A program made the position numbers and the translations under genes. Under the pieces are notes generated by a model. The model was given only the letters and a program-made list of their open reading frames with translations, was not told the DNA's origin and did not search any database. A stretch of DNA of 64,000 nt. It comes from Chaetorhynchus papuensis (Eukaryota; Chordata; Aves; Passeriformes; Rhipiduridae). How positions within the stretch are numbered: the first letter of the stretch is position 1; every line of letters starts with the position of its first letter. The stretch lies in contig VWYX01000014.1 of assembly GCA_013396525.1 (NCBI GenBank), positions 248,001 through 312,000 of the forward strand, in the 5' to 3' direction. Below are positions 1-12,200 of this stretch, one piece after another.

Positions 1-174
1 TTCCTATGAGAGGAGGCATTTTTATGATTTGTCGTCATATAACTTCTGTCTGAAGCAGGTGTAGTAAAATGTTTCTATGCCTAAATGTAGTGTCCTTGCT
101 GTGCATACATTATCCCCATAATACTTATTTTGGTAATGTTATCTAAAAAGTTATTGTATTTGTTCTTCCTGAAG

Positions 175-286
175 ATCTGCAGTGGGTTCAGATTTCTGAC
201 TCTAAAGAAGCTTTTAGACTTCTAAAACTGGGCTTGAAACACCAGAGCATTGCAAGTACGAAACTAAATAATTGCTCCAGCAGAAG
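175..286 (+). CDS. KIF20B: KIF20B exon: motor domain, switch I
   Basis: Acceptor TTCCTGAAG, donor AAG|gtaaga. It enters in phase after the first base of an Asp codon and carries SDSKEAFRLLKLGLKHQS, then the switch I motif N-N-C-S-S-R-S-H, whose Ser is split over the junction to the next exon. Upstream 1-174 is intron. First exon visible here, so the gene is truncated by the window edge. Confidence 0.93.
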
Positions 287-3200
287 GTAAGAAACATTTT
301 GAACAGCATTGGGTATAGGATGGTGTGTGGGAGGAAGGAGAAACTAAAATATGGCTTGTGATTTTAGGAAGGGAAGAGGCTTTAACAAGGTCTGGATTTT
401 TAGGTTTTTGTTTTGGTGTCCTTTAGCAGTATGTGATAAAATGCTTGATGCCAAGGGATTCAATCCTTCACTAAGATGAACATGTACTAAAGCTCACAGT
501 ATTTTATCAAATACTATACAAAAGCACTTAACTTTATGCCATCTGAATATCTGAGGAAAAAGCAAAATACATATGTGCTACAGAAACATCTCTTTGAAAG
601 TTTGTATCTGATTGTCTATGCTTAGATATGTTGACAGATCCAACAACATTTTGAACAGATGTTGCAGAGGCTAAAATTATTTTGAAAGTATTGGTCTACT
701 TTATCATTTATCTGCTGATTTCAATTTCTCTTTTTAGTCACAGCATATTCACAGTTAAAGTACTAAAAATTGAAGATTCAGGAACACCAAGGGTGACCCG
801 AGTCAATGAGTAAGTTCAGAACAGTATTCCACTGTTAATTGTCTTCCATGCTGATGTATTGGTACTGCACCCAGTGCTCACTGGCAGAGCCTCCTGCACG
901 TATGGTGGCTCCCCACTTCTGTCCTTGTACAGTACTTGGCCCTCTCCCTCATGCCATCAGGTTGCAATGCTGTTCTGTCTTGTCACCTCTGTTCAGCACA
1001 AGGGTCTGCCAGACTTCTTTACTCCTGTACTCATGTGAGTCCCCAGAAGGAAGAGGATGAAGTGGGTGGAATAGGAAGTATGTTGGGCAAATATTTAGCA
1101 GGAAATAGTGGGAAATTTGATCAGGGAAGCAAACTTCATAAGGATGAGGAAAAGTGATCATTTTTAAAAGTGGATAATTTGTGCATCTTTAAGGTACATA
1201 CAGTGATTTTTTTCCTTGTGTGCTTTCAGATTGTCATTGTGTGATCTTGCTGGCTCTGAAAGATATACCAAGACCCGCAATGAGGGTGACAGGTTGAAAG
1301 AGAGTGGAAATATAAACACCTCTCTCCTGACTCTAGGCAAGTGTATCAATGCACTCAAGAACTGTCAACAGTCAAAGTAAGTCCTTGTATGAATTGCCAG
1401 CTGGTTGTGTTCTTTAGGCATTTCCTACAGTGTTTAAAAGCTATTGTTTAAAATGTACAATAGTAACACTTAAATTTTTGGTAGAAAAAAAGTATAGATT
1501 CCTGAAGTCTATACCGTAGTCTTGTTGATGTACCAGAGTTATCTTTAAACTTGTTTTGTTTTTTAATTAAATCATTTAAATTATAGCATCCTTTAAACAT
1601 GCTATCATAGATGTTAGCAATTTTAAAACTTACTTGCTCTGAGCTTGGCTTATCAAAGAAACTTTGGAATAAATTTGAATTTAAAATTTAAATTTAAAAC
1701 ACCCTTGTCACTAGTGTCATAGTAAGAGCGAAATTTTCAAGTCTTCAGCAGGATAGCTCTTACACTGACTGGAGTTTACTAGACTTCTGATCATCTGTTC
1801 TTTTGTCTTTTAAAGGTTGCAGCAGCACATACCCTTTCGGGAAAGTAAGTTAACTCATTTCCTTCAGGGATTCTTCAGCGGAAGGGGGAAGGTGTACATG
1901 ATAGTCAACATAAGCAAATGTGCTTCAGCATATGAGGAGACACTCAATGTGCTAAAGTTCTCGGCCATTGCACAAAAAGTAAGTGTGTTGTAGTCTATCT
2001 TATTGATCAGTAACTTTGATTTGCTTTAAAGAGCAGGTTCTCACTTTTATTTAATTACTGGATTTTTTGGTCTCATGTTGCAATCGTATTTCTAATTACA
2101 CTGCTTGAGCTTTATCTCCTAGAGCTTTTAAAAAGGCTTTATTGGGACATTTTTATTCTTTTGGAGTGTGGGGGTGGAAGCATCTATGGAAAATTTGTAA
2201 TTCCTAGGAAACATCCAGCCTAATAAGAAGCTTAACTATATTTGGAAGAATTTCCCTGAGATCTAGGTGCAGGTACAACATGCTCTCACTTCTAGCTGTC
2301 CCATATACTACTGCTTTTTAACTTGGAATATTGCTCATCTGAAATATTAAAATGATAAAATAGATTGAGCACCAAAGAGTGTGAAAGGTCATCTTTATGT
2401 TCACAGAGACTTCAGTGGGAAGGTGGAAGCAGAGTCAGTAGGAGTAAGTGCAGTGATGTAACTTTGCCAAAGTTGGAAGATGAAAGTGTGCGGCATCAGT
2501 GCTGTAGTTTTAATGGAAGCCATGGCAAAGTTTTGTTGACAGTTAAGTCCATGCCTTTGGAATTTGGTCAGGTTAAGGACAATACCAGAAGGAGCAGACC
2601 ACAGGGGTTATAGAGCTGTTAAAGAAATAGATTTTGTAGAATGGCATTCATGTAATGCAATTGCAAACTCAAACTACAGCAAATGGACAATCTGCTGCTG
2701 CCTCTTGTAGGTTATCCATCTAGTGAAACTTGGTGTTCCTGGGATCAAAAGAAGGGTTAGGCTACAAGGTGACAACTTTGTACTCTAACTGGAAACTGGT
2801 CTAAGTAGTGACTCTGAACAGAGGATCAGCTGGGAGAGTGCTCTGCTCAGAAGACCTATAGGAGAGTGCAGCAGGTCTTCAAAGAGCCAATGGAGCTTTA
2901 AAAAATACCAATAACTTTCTGGTTTTGATTTTCTGGGTAGGTTTTAGTTATGGACACATCTATTCTTCCCCAAGATCAGTCATTTGGGCAGAAACTGGCA
3001 GGAGAATCATCGCTGCTTAATGTCACTAGAATGCCAATCCCAAGGAAAAGAGGTACTATCCTATGGGACAGAACTTTGGAAGATGTGTTTGAAGATGATG
3101 ATGATGAGATGGAGGAACAGCCCAGTATGCCAAGAGAAGAAGCAGTGCAGGAAAATGAAGGAAATGAAGTTGTTATTGCAAAAGAAAAATATATGGTATG

Positions 3201-6200
3201 TGCCAGGGCTATTTTAAGAATTAGTATAGCATGGAGCCTTGAAGCAATATATTCTTCTGGTTTCCTCCATCTCACCCTTTTTTCTTTTTTTTTTTTTTTT
3301 TTCCTCCTCATCACCTTATTCTACCTAAATCCAGTGTTTAGAACTGTAAGTGGGATTACTTATAACTTGGTACTTATTGTGGGAAAACTATGAAGTGTGT
3401 CAAAGTGCAAACTGAGCAGTACGAATTGCAGAGTTGGCTTTCTCTTCGTTTGGTATCCTGTGGTCAATACACAGCAAATATTACCTGGTTTTTAGCAACA
3501 CAAAACACTTTTCCTTTGTTATTTTATGCACAAGAAAACTCTGGACACTGTTCTTTAAGAAACAGCAATTTTAGTCACTTCTGTGGAAGACGAGGAATGG
3601 GGAACAGAGGACTAGAAACCATTTTGTGGAGGTTTCATTAATACTCAAAAAGGGGCATCTGGAAAAAAAGGCCAAATTGTGTGGCTCTTAAGCCTATATT
3701 TAAAGATATCTTCAAGAAGTTTTGTTATAAACTTGGTGTTCTTTGGAAATACCCTCTCTGTGCAAACCTAAACTGCTGTGTTAGTACCAAACAGGTAGTT
3801 CAATGTACTCATAAATCCTCCTGTTTATGAATAAGCTAACAAAAGAAATGGAAAAACTTTTGCCAGCTGCAGAGTAAAGTGTCGTGGTGTTAGAGGAATG
3901 GGAAAAATACTTATGGGAAAGTATTTCTTTATGAAAAGCATAATACTGATTGTAATTCTAGATGCTGGTGAATCTGGTAGAAGAGCTGAGGAACAAACTT
4001 ATTACTGAGAAGAAAAATAAGCTGCTGCTGGAAATAAAAATCCGTGAAGAAGTGATACAAGAATTTACCCATTATTTTGCTGAGCGGGAATTAGATTTCA
4101 AGTAAGCTGGCTTTAAGTGGTTTTAAAAGTTACTTTTAAGAAAGTAAAAGTAAATTTTTTTATTTCTTAAATCTCTCTTGATTTTAAGAAACCACAATCT
4201 TAAATCTGATCTTCTACTGCTTCAGTTAATGTGCCAGTTTCTGTTTGGATTATGAGCTCAAGAAAAATGCTCTGTAGAAAAGGCTTGGTTTTTTCTGTTG
4301 GATGAGTAGGAATGTGTGTGTGTAATTTGTAAGCAGTGTTTGTTCCAGTAGAATTCTTTCTAAAGGAAGAGCTGCTTTGATAAGTTGTCTGTAGAAAGAG
4401 TGACATTTGCAAATTCTTTGGTTCCTTTTTGTTGTAGTGGTACTCCAAACATACTCTTGTCTCAAGCAGCTTAGAAAAAATGCTTGTTGTTAAGTGCTAT
4501 CAATAATCTGTGTATTTCTTTCCCTCTTGTTCTTCCTGCATGTGTAAAATATACTTCTGGTTTAGGGTAGCAGAGTTGTTTTGTTGTGCCAAAATAAAGA
4601 AGGAAGCATCTTTGTTTATAGGCAACTGTGCTAATAACTTTTTAGCCTCTCACAGCTAGCTTTTAGCTGACTTATTTTTTTCTACTCTAGGGAGTGCCTT
4701 TCTCACGAACGAGCACAGCTTGAAGAAAATTCTGAAAAACGCCTGGAAATCTTCAAGGAACTTGTAAATAGTTATACTAAAAATGCAGATGAGAAAAGTA
4801 AATTACAAGATCGGCCTTGCAGTGAGCAAGCTGGACCTCTGGTATTTTTATCTGTCTGCCCCAAATGTCCCTTTTACTAACTACCTGTTGTGGTCTTGGT
4901 GTTTCTCAAGAGTTAGAAGGATAGTTTCAAAGAATTGCACACAATGTAACTGTGTCCTCAGCAAGATATATTTATCTTATTTAATAGATGAGGTTGCTGA
5001 GCCTTGGGATTCAGGAATTTTTGGGGTTTTCTGCATTTCTCCAGCATAAAGAGACAATTCCTCTATACAAAGAAATTGGGGGAAAATAATTTTTTATTAT
5101 ATAAAATCCATTGCATTTAGTGCCTACTTAAAATCTTTGAGGCTGGCTTCTTAGGCCCCATATATGGACCGTGCTGGAGTAGTCACAGAGACTTCTCTCT
5201 TAGGGCAATAGTTGCTACAACTGAAGCAATCAGAATTATTCATCCACTTAAGCCATACCTAGACTCAAGAGTCTGTCTCTTGAGACTTTGAAACCCTTTG
5301 TTTTTAAAAATACAGAGAGGCAAGATATAAAGTCAGTCTTTTGGGTATAACTTAGTTATGATAAGTTACCACAGATTTATTTGGCCTCATAAACTTTTCC
5401 TGTTACATGAAAATTTCAGATGTATTCCTTCTAAAACTGTTTGCATGCTCTGTTCGTTCAGTATTCTCATTGGTTTAAAATATGCTAACTTTTATAGTAA
5501 ACTTGGAGGGGATGTTTTTGTGGAGATGTAAGGGGGAATGTAATGGTGGGTCATTAAATGCTATAAAAATAAAGTAGCTCTTGGTACTGGAGACCAGTAT
5601 GTGAATGTAGGCAGAAACTGGCAATCAATGCATATGAACCCACAAGATGGTTTTAAAGTCAGAAGTAACTGTACTTACATATTTGAATTCTTAGTGATCT
5701 TCCATATTTTCTGTAGAAATAGTGGCTTTTGTGTAATTATTTGCCATGTCTAAAAGAATATAAATTATCTTTCAGAATGAAGAAAACAGCACAGACTCAG
5801 GTGCCTACATTGATTTTGAGGGTGTTATTGATTCTCTGCAAAATGATATCACTGATATCAAAACTCAGGCAGAAGCAGCACACCAGTACATTGTGTCCCT
5901 AGAGGACCCACAGGAAACTATAGGTTGTCTTGAAAAACAGCTGGCAAAAATAACTGCAGAATTAGTTGAGACCAAGGAAGAGCTGGAAAAGAAAACCAAA
6001 GGTAAGCTGGGTCTAAGTGTGATGTGAAGGACACAAAAAATAAATGACTGAGTGCTGTAAAATAGGAATAATAATCTAGTTGAGCAGGATTGTGTAAGCA
6101 AATCATATGTATAATGGTGGTAATCCATTGTTTTGTGTATGTTAAACAATTCTACAGGCCTTATTTCATTTTTAAGATGAAACTTAAAATTGTCAGTTGC

Positions 6201-9200
6201 AAACTTACGAATTGTGGGGTAAAGCACTACAGTTATTGATTTCCTTGTTGTATTGTAATCCCTGTACTTCTTTGTTTTGCTAATGCCGTGTTTTCAGGCA
6301 TCACATGGAACTTTGATGGAGGGAAAACCAGCAGTACCTCATAGTGATCTCAGCTGAGGTCTTGTGAAATGATCTATATTTTGTATGGGTTGCAAGGCCC
6401 AACTGTCCAGTTCAGAAAGCATAAACAACTTTTGAAACGTCCTATAAGTAGAAGTCAACTTGAAAATAAATGTATTCAAAAACTACTGAAGTACCAGAAG
6501 ACACAAAGAAATGGATTACTGAGTAAACTGTGATGGCTGATTATGTGATGTAGGCTTTTTTCCTGTTACAGGTTTTGAAACACAGAGGATTAAATTGGAT
6601 GAGTCTGCTGAGCAGCTTAAAGAAGCAACTGAGGTAACTTTCTCAAAAAAAACTTGTGCAAAATTATTTGCTTTAGTTCTAAATTCCAGTAACTTAAAAT
6701 GCTATTACACTATGCTTCTAGCTTTTTTTTTTTTACATCAAGCATAGTTTAACTGATCTTGCTTCTAAAAGCATGGTAGAACTCAATTTAACACTGAACT
6801 ACTTTTTTTTTCTTTTTCAAGAAAATGAATATACAAAATGAAAGGATTCAAGAACTAATTGACATTGTGAAGCAAAAAGATGAAGCTATTATGAGACTAC
6901 AAGGTCAGATAACCCATTCAGAAGAAATCATAAAAGACTATGTAAGTCTTAAACATCTCAGTTGTGTTTATACAAAAAAACCTTAGTATGTGCTTGTAAT
7001 GGATGTCACTTTGGAAAATTGGGGTTTGGTTTAAATAATTGCTGTTGAAATGATAGCAGGTCAGTTGGCACTGAAACTAAAGCCACAGCAAAATGTTTTC
7101 AGGGGTATGTGTAAATAATGGGACTTTCAGAAGTAGAGATGTGAAGTTATTATTGGAGGACTCCCAGTTGAGACTCTGAAGAGCCATTAAATAAAATAAG
7201 ACCACCTCAAACTGTGAGGACTTAAACAGTGGGAATAGAGGAAGTTCATCACTGTCTCTATTTTTTGCCTGAATGAAAGAGGAGGAAAAGGAGGTTTTGT
7301 TGCAACAATAGGTCAATTTTTGTTGAAGTTAGAATCTGAGAATGTAAAAAAGACAAAAATTGTGTAAACTGGGGGGGGGAAAAAGTGTATTCCACCCACC
7401 ACCAATGTGCTCACACACTTTCAAGGGAAGAGTGTTGATATGAATGTATTGAACAGAGTTTGAATTAAGAAGGTATGACATAGGTATTTCTGCTTTTGAT
7501 GTGATTAATAAGACTAGAGTTGTCTAGTCTAGTGATGTCTGCTGAATGACAGAAGACTAGCTTGGCTATATGTATACAGGTAAAAAAAAAATCAAAACAT
7601 GCAGTTAGAGGTTTTTTGGGATTTTTTTTGAGCCCGATGTCCAGTAACCTGAAGTAGTTTTGAGAACATTTTAAGTTAAACTTAGTCAGCATTCTGATCC
7701 ATTTCTCTTACACTGTAAACTCAAAACTTTGGCCATACTTAATCTTGTGTTCTCTCTCTCTCTGCCTAGCAGCTGCTTAACTTGTCAATAATGTGAATGC
7801 TCCAAGAGTGAGTGGAGTTGTGGTGACCTACTATTACTGCTCCTTCCAAGAGCAAGGCTTTAACTGTCCAATGTTTCTATGAGGCTGTGTGGCATTAAAT
7901 TTTAAACTTGACCACAGATATCTACTCTATTCTATAGTCTATTGTAGTTTTTTTAATGAAGTAATTATAGATGATGTCCTTGACAACCACATGGCTTGCC
8001 ACTTGTGTCATCTTGCAAGTAAACAACTTTTTTCTTAGTCACATAGATATATAAAGTATGTATGGCAGAACTGACTAGGCTTTCAAATCATATCAAATGT
8101 GTCATGACAAAAATGATTTGTGGCTTTGCTGAAGACTGTTAAAACTCTCAGTTCTATCAACCATGATCAGAAAGTGATGAATTTGTAGAATTGACTGTGT
8201 GCCCTCTTAACAAATTGGGAATCACATCAACTCTTTTGACACTGGTTTTCAGATGGTAAACTAACTCCTCTTAATGTGAGTCTTGCATTTTATAGGTCTC
8301 TAGTCTCTTGCTCTGGTTCCTGTACAGTGCAAAGTATTGTGTTTCTTAATATCTGAAGGTGCACCAGCTCTTGGTTTAACTAACTGATCTGTCACTGACT
8401 TTTTTTCCTCTGACAACCCCTGTGCACCTTACCCATAAAGTTTTGTAAAAACATTTGTAAATAAAGAGCTACTAAGCCTTCTAAGTGCTCAATTTGTACA
8501 GCTTCAAAGCAATTGATCTTATTTTAACACAGGAGAATGCTTTGACTACCATTAAGAGAAAATTAGCAGAAAAGAACTCCAACAAAGTGATAGAAAGCAG
8601 CCAATTCAAGGGTTGTGAGGAAACTGTATTGGAAGTGGGAAGAAAACGTTGCTTGGAAAATAAGCCTACTGCAGAAGAAGAGCCACCTACAAAGAAAGGT
8701 ACATTTTCTACCATCACTCGACAGGGGGGCTTCAAAAAAAGCTTGATTACTATTCCAGAACAGAAGCAAAAAGCTGGGAAACGTAAACATTATGCTCTGA
8801 GGAGGAAATCTGCTCTGTTAAACTGTAAAAGGAAATAACTGTTCTGTAAATGTAATCTCTTTTGCAGAAGGCCCTATATCGTTTACTCCTAAATGCTTTA
8901 AATAAAAGTTAGTTTTTAGACTCTTTCCTTTCCAATGCTCTTTCTTATCTGTGTATGTACCTGCATACCCAGCTGTAGTTCTTAGGCAATTTCTTAACAG
9001 TTGTTGTTGTACTAAATTTTCTGTTGCTGGACTTCTGAGAAAGTAGCAACTCCTGCTCAAGTTCTTGAAAACTGCCTAAGCAAGCATCAAAGGTGTTAGT
9101 GACTTACTGATTGTTCGGTAATACAGTATGTGCTGTGAACCTTGATATTTCATTCTGTGTGCATGCTGTGAACACACCAGCTCTGGTCAAGGTGCTGGTA

Positions 9201-12200
9201 AAGGACAAAAATTAATTATACTTCCATTCAAGGGGAAAACTTGAGTCCACAAATGGCATATTTTGTACAGCTCTCATGCTCGCACTTTCAGTCTTTTTGC
9301 TTTTCTTGCTTTGTCTGTCAAGTTATCAGGTGAATAAAGTCTCTTAATAAGTGGGCTATATGGGACTTGTGCAAAATGGTATTTATAAGAGCTGTCTGCC
9401 TCTAACTTGACTTTGGGACCTAGCTTGGCTTCAGTTCCTCATAGAACTATGGAAAGCATATGCAAAAGGAAGGTGAAAGGCCTTTCCTTCCTGTAAAATG
9501 GTAATTGTCAAATTCACATATTCACAGAAAAATGAGGATACAATGAATAAACTGAATGTTGGACTGTCATTTATTACATTGTGCAGTGAAAGAACAAGGG
9601 AGCACTCACTGTAGTACATCAGTCTTAAGTTTATGAAGCAAAGAGTTCTAATCAATAGAGTAACATCAGGCTGGTGTCCAGGCACCAGTGGGGCTTCCCG
9701 GAGCTCCATAATGAGCCCAGTTCTCTGCAATATCTTCATGAACAACTTGGATGCAGGACCCAAAGCTATCCTAAGTTTGCCAGTGATAGCTGTTGGCTCC
9801 CTCGAAGGCAGGGAGGCCCTGCAGAGAGATCTAGGCAAATTACAGAGCTGGCAATCACCAACCCTATGAAGTTAAGAAAGACAAGTGCCTGATTCTGCAG
9901 CTGGCACAGGGTAACCCTGGCTCTGAGTACAGACTGGGGAGTGAGAGGCTGGAGAGCAGCCCTGCTCTTGATGATCCTTGAGGGTCTGTTTAAACTCAGG
10001 ATCTTCTATGATTCCATTAACAAAGCACTTCATGCAGAGGGCATTGAACCTCTGATGCTTGCTGCCCTAGAAGGTGGGGAGAGGCAGGTAATTCTCAGAT
10101 TGCAGGCATAGTTAGACAAGGTAACAGCCAACAGGTTCATGTACAGATACTGGAAGAGGGTGGTTGTATAGTCTCAATTCTTCAGTGTCAAGAAAGGTCT
10201 GTAGAAAATGGCTGGGCCTGCCAGCAGTAGCAAAAGGAGGTAAAAATATTAGTTTAGGTCAGCTAATGCTGTGGGATCCAGCAGGGCATATCTGTTCTTT
10301 GTACAACTTCAAGTAAGTGTCGTTTGAAGCCAAGACTAGTGACTTTGGCAAACCATGTGTTAAGACACCTCAGCACCTCTCTCTTTTAGTGAAGTTTGCA
10401 AAACTCCAGTCCAAGGAGAGGAATAGGTAATATTTTGTGTGATCAGTTTTCTTAGGACTACACAACTGGACTTTTAAAGAAAACCATTTCCAAATCCAAA
10501 ATTTTTAATCTTGTAGGATTTAAAAATACAACATTATATGCTACAGTAAAGCTGCTGTTGTGGCTGAGCTAGCAGAAGCCCTTGATGTATCTTATTAAAA
10601 TAGGAAAACTATGGGCAAGCAGGAGCAAAGTGTCCTGTTGACTTTGATTGTTCAAAAACCAAAACACTATTGCTAATGTTTCAGAATGACCTCTTGTTAG
10701 TGACTCAAATGTAGTGACTATACACCTTGTTGGCTCTGTTCAGAGGACATTTCCATGCAGTATACATGTGCTTAATGGTCTCAAAGTGAGATGACTGCTT
10801 AACTAACTCTACCTTACTGTAGGTGCAGTACCCACAAGAATCCATAGCAGCTTCCTGTAGTGTGCATAGCTGTGATGGCCTAATCCTTAGAGACAGTCAG
10901 GCTTGATTTAGTAATAAAATATAGTGTGCATGTTACTAAAGGGACAAAACTGGATTCTAAAACACTTGTGTGAAATACAGCTGGAGGCAGTTTTGAAGGT
11001 GATGAAATACATGTGGTTTTAGTTAGAATGGCTCATTACTTAGTAAAAATAATCTTAATAAAATATGGAAATTTTGGGTTGGGATGACATGTTGTAAACC
11101 TTTCTTGGAGAACTTTACGTGCAACATATTAGGTGTGGGCATTAATAGTTATCCTTTTATCTAGTTTGGAAACCTATTGAATACGTAAGAGAGAAAGGTT
11201 TCAAACACAAAGCAAAAAAAACCAACCTTGTGCTGGATTTTTAGCTTTGTTTTTAAAGTAAGGTGATACAGTGTGCATAAAACTTCTCAGAAAAGCATAT
11301 GACACCATTGCTCTCCTAAATGGAGGATGGATAATTGCTGGCTCTGTCAAAGGGTTTATTGAATCAGTGGAGGTGGAAACTGGATATCACTGTGAATGTT
11401 ACCTAGCTAACAGGCATTGCAAATATCAGTAGAATTAGCGAGATTTTTCTGCTAGTGGGGCAGAATAGAAGGTTGGAATAGAACTGTAGCAAACCTTTTT
11501 TAAGTCTTCTGAACATCTCTTTCTGCAAGTTATGCCTAGAAGTCCAAGAGGTACTTTATTGCATACAAAATGCAGAGAGTTCCAACATCTTCCAAACTCT
11601 GAAATACTCTGAGAGTCTGGCTTTTAGGTGGTGCTAGTTTTCTATACAGCAATTACAATTTGGTGTTGCTAGTGACTTGTTGTTGATTTTAATTAACCTC
11701 AGCTTTATGGGGATTTATTTGTTCTTGATTTTGTTTTGGTTTTGTTTTTAGGAGACAAGAGAGAGAGTTGGGAAGATTACTCTCTTGATCGAAAGAGAGC
11801 TAATAATTCTGAGACCTACATGGAGATACTAGCACTGAAGGAAAGAACTGAAACATTGGAAGGTCAGGTGGCTGCACTTGAAGAACAATGCCAAAGAGAA
11901 AAAAAGGAAAAAGAAGAGTTAAATCAGCAGATAGCAAGCTTGCATCTCAAGCTCTCTGCCTCTGAAGAAAGGGCTTCTGGCTTAAGTGGAGAACTTCAGC
12001 AATGTAGAGCTGAATATCAGGAGGCTGTCTCTGAATTGGACAAACAGAAAACTATAACTAAGGAGCAAGAAGAGAAGATTATTCAGCTAAACAACGAAGT
12101 AACAGGCGCTAAACAAAATATCATTGATAAAGTGTCACAAATTAAAACAATGCAGTCCCAGGTAGATGAATTGTATAAATGTCAGTCAGAATCTTCTGCT

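Larger units (their letters stand above)
287..8532 (+). other. KIF20B introns between the first 11 exons in the window
   Basis: Ten introns of 188 to 1,591 nt between the exons listed. They are AT-rich and hold a T18 tract at 3285-3302, a G9 run near 7371-7379 and short AT palindromes around 1675-1700. I recognise no transposon or RNA gene in them. The 82-codon open frame at 2365-2613 has no splice context or recognisable protein. Confidence 0.6.

Noticed and set aside
2976..3314. 112-codon - strand frame opposite the neck exon
   Set aside because: It is the antisense shadow of the acidic KIF20B exon (poly-Ser from GAT/GAA repeats) plus the poly-T tract.
4791..4799. Donor GAAAA|gtaaat as the end of the 4691 exon
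   Set aside because: Joining it to the exon at 5776 gives an immediate stop; the downstream gtattt donor keeps the frame and aligns.
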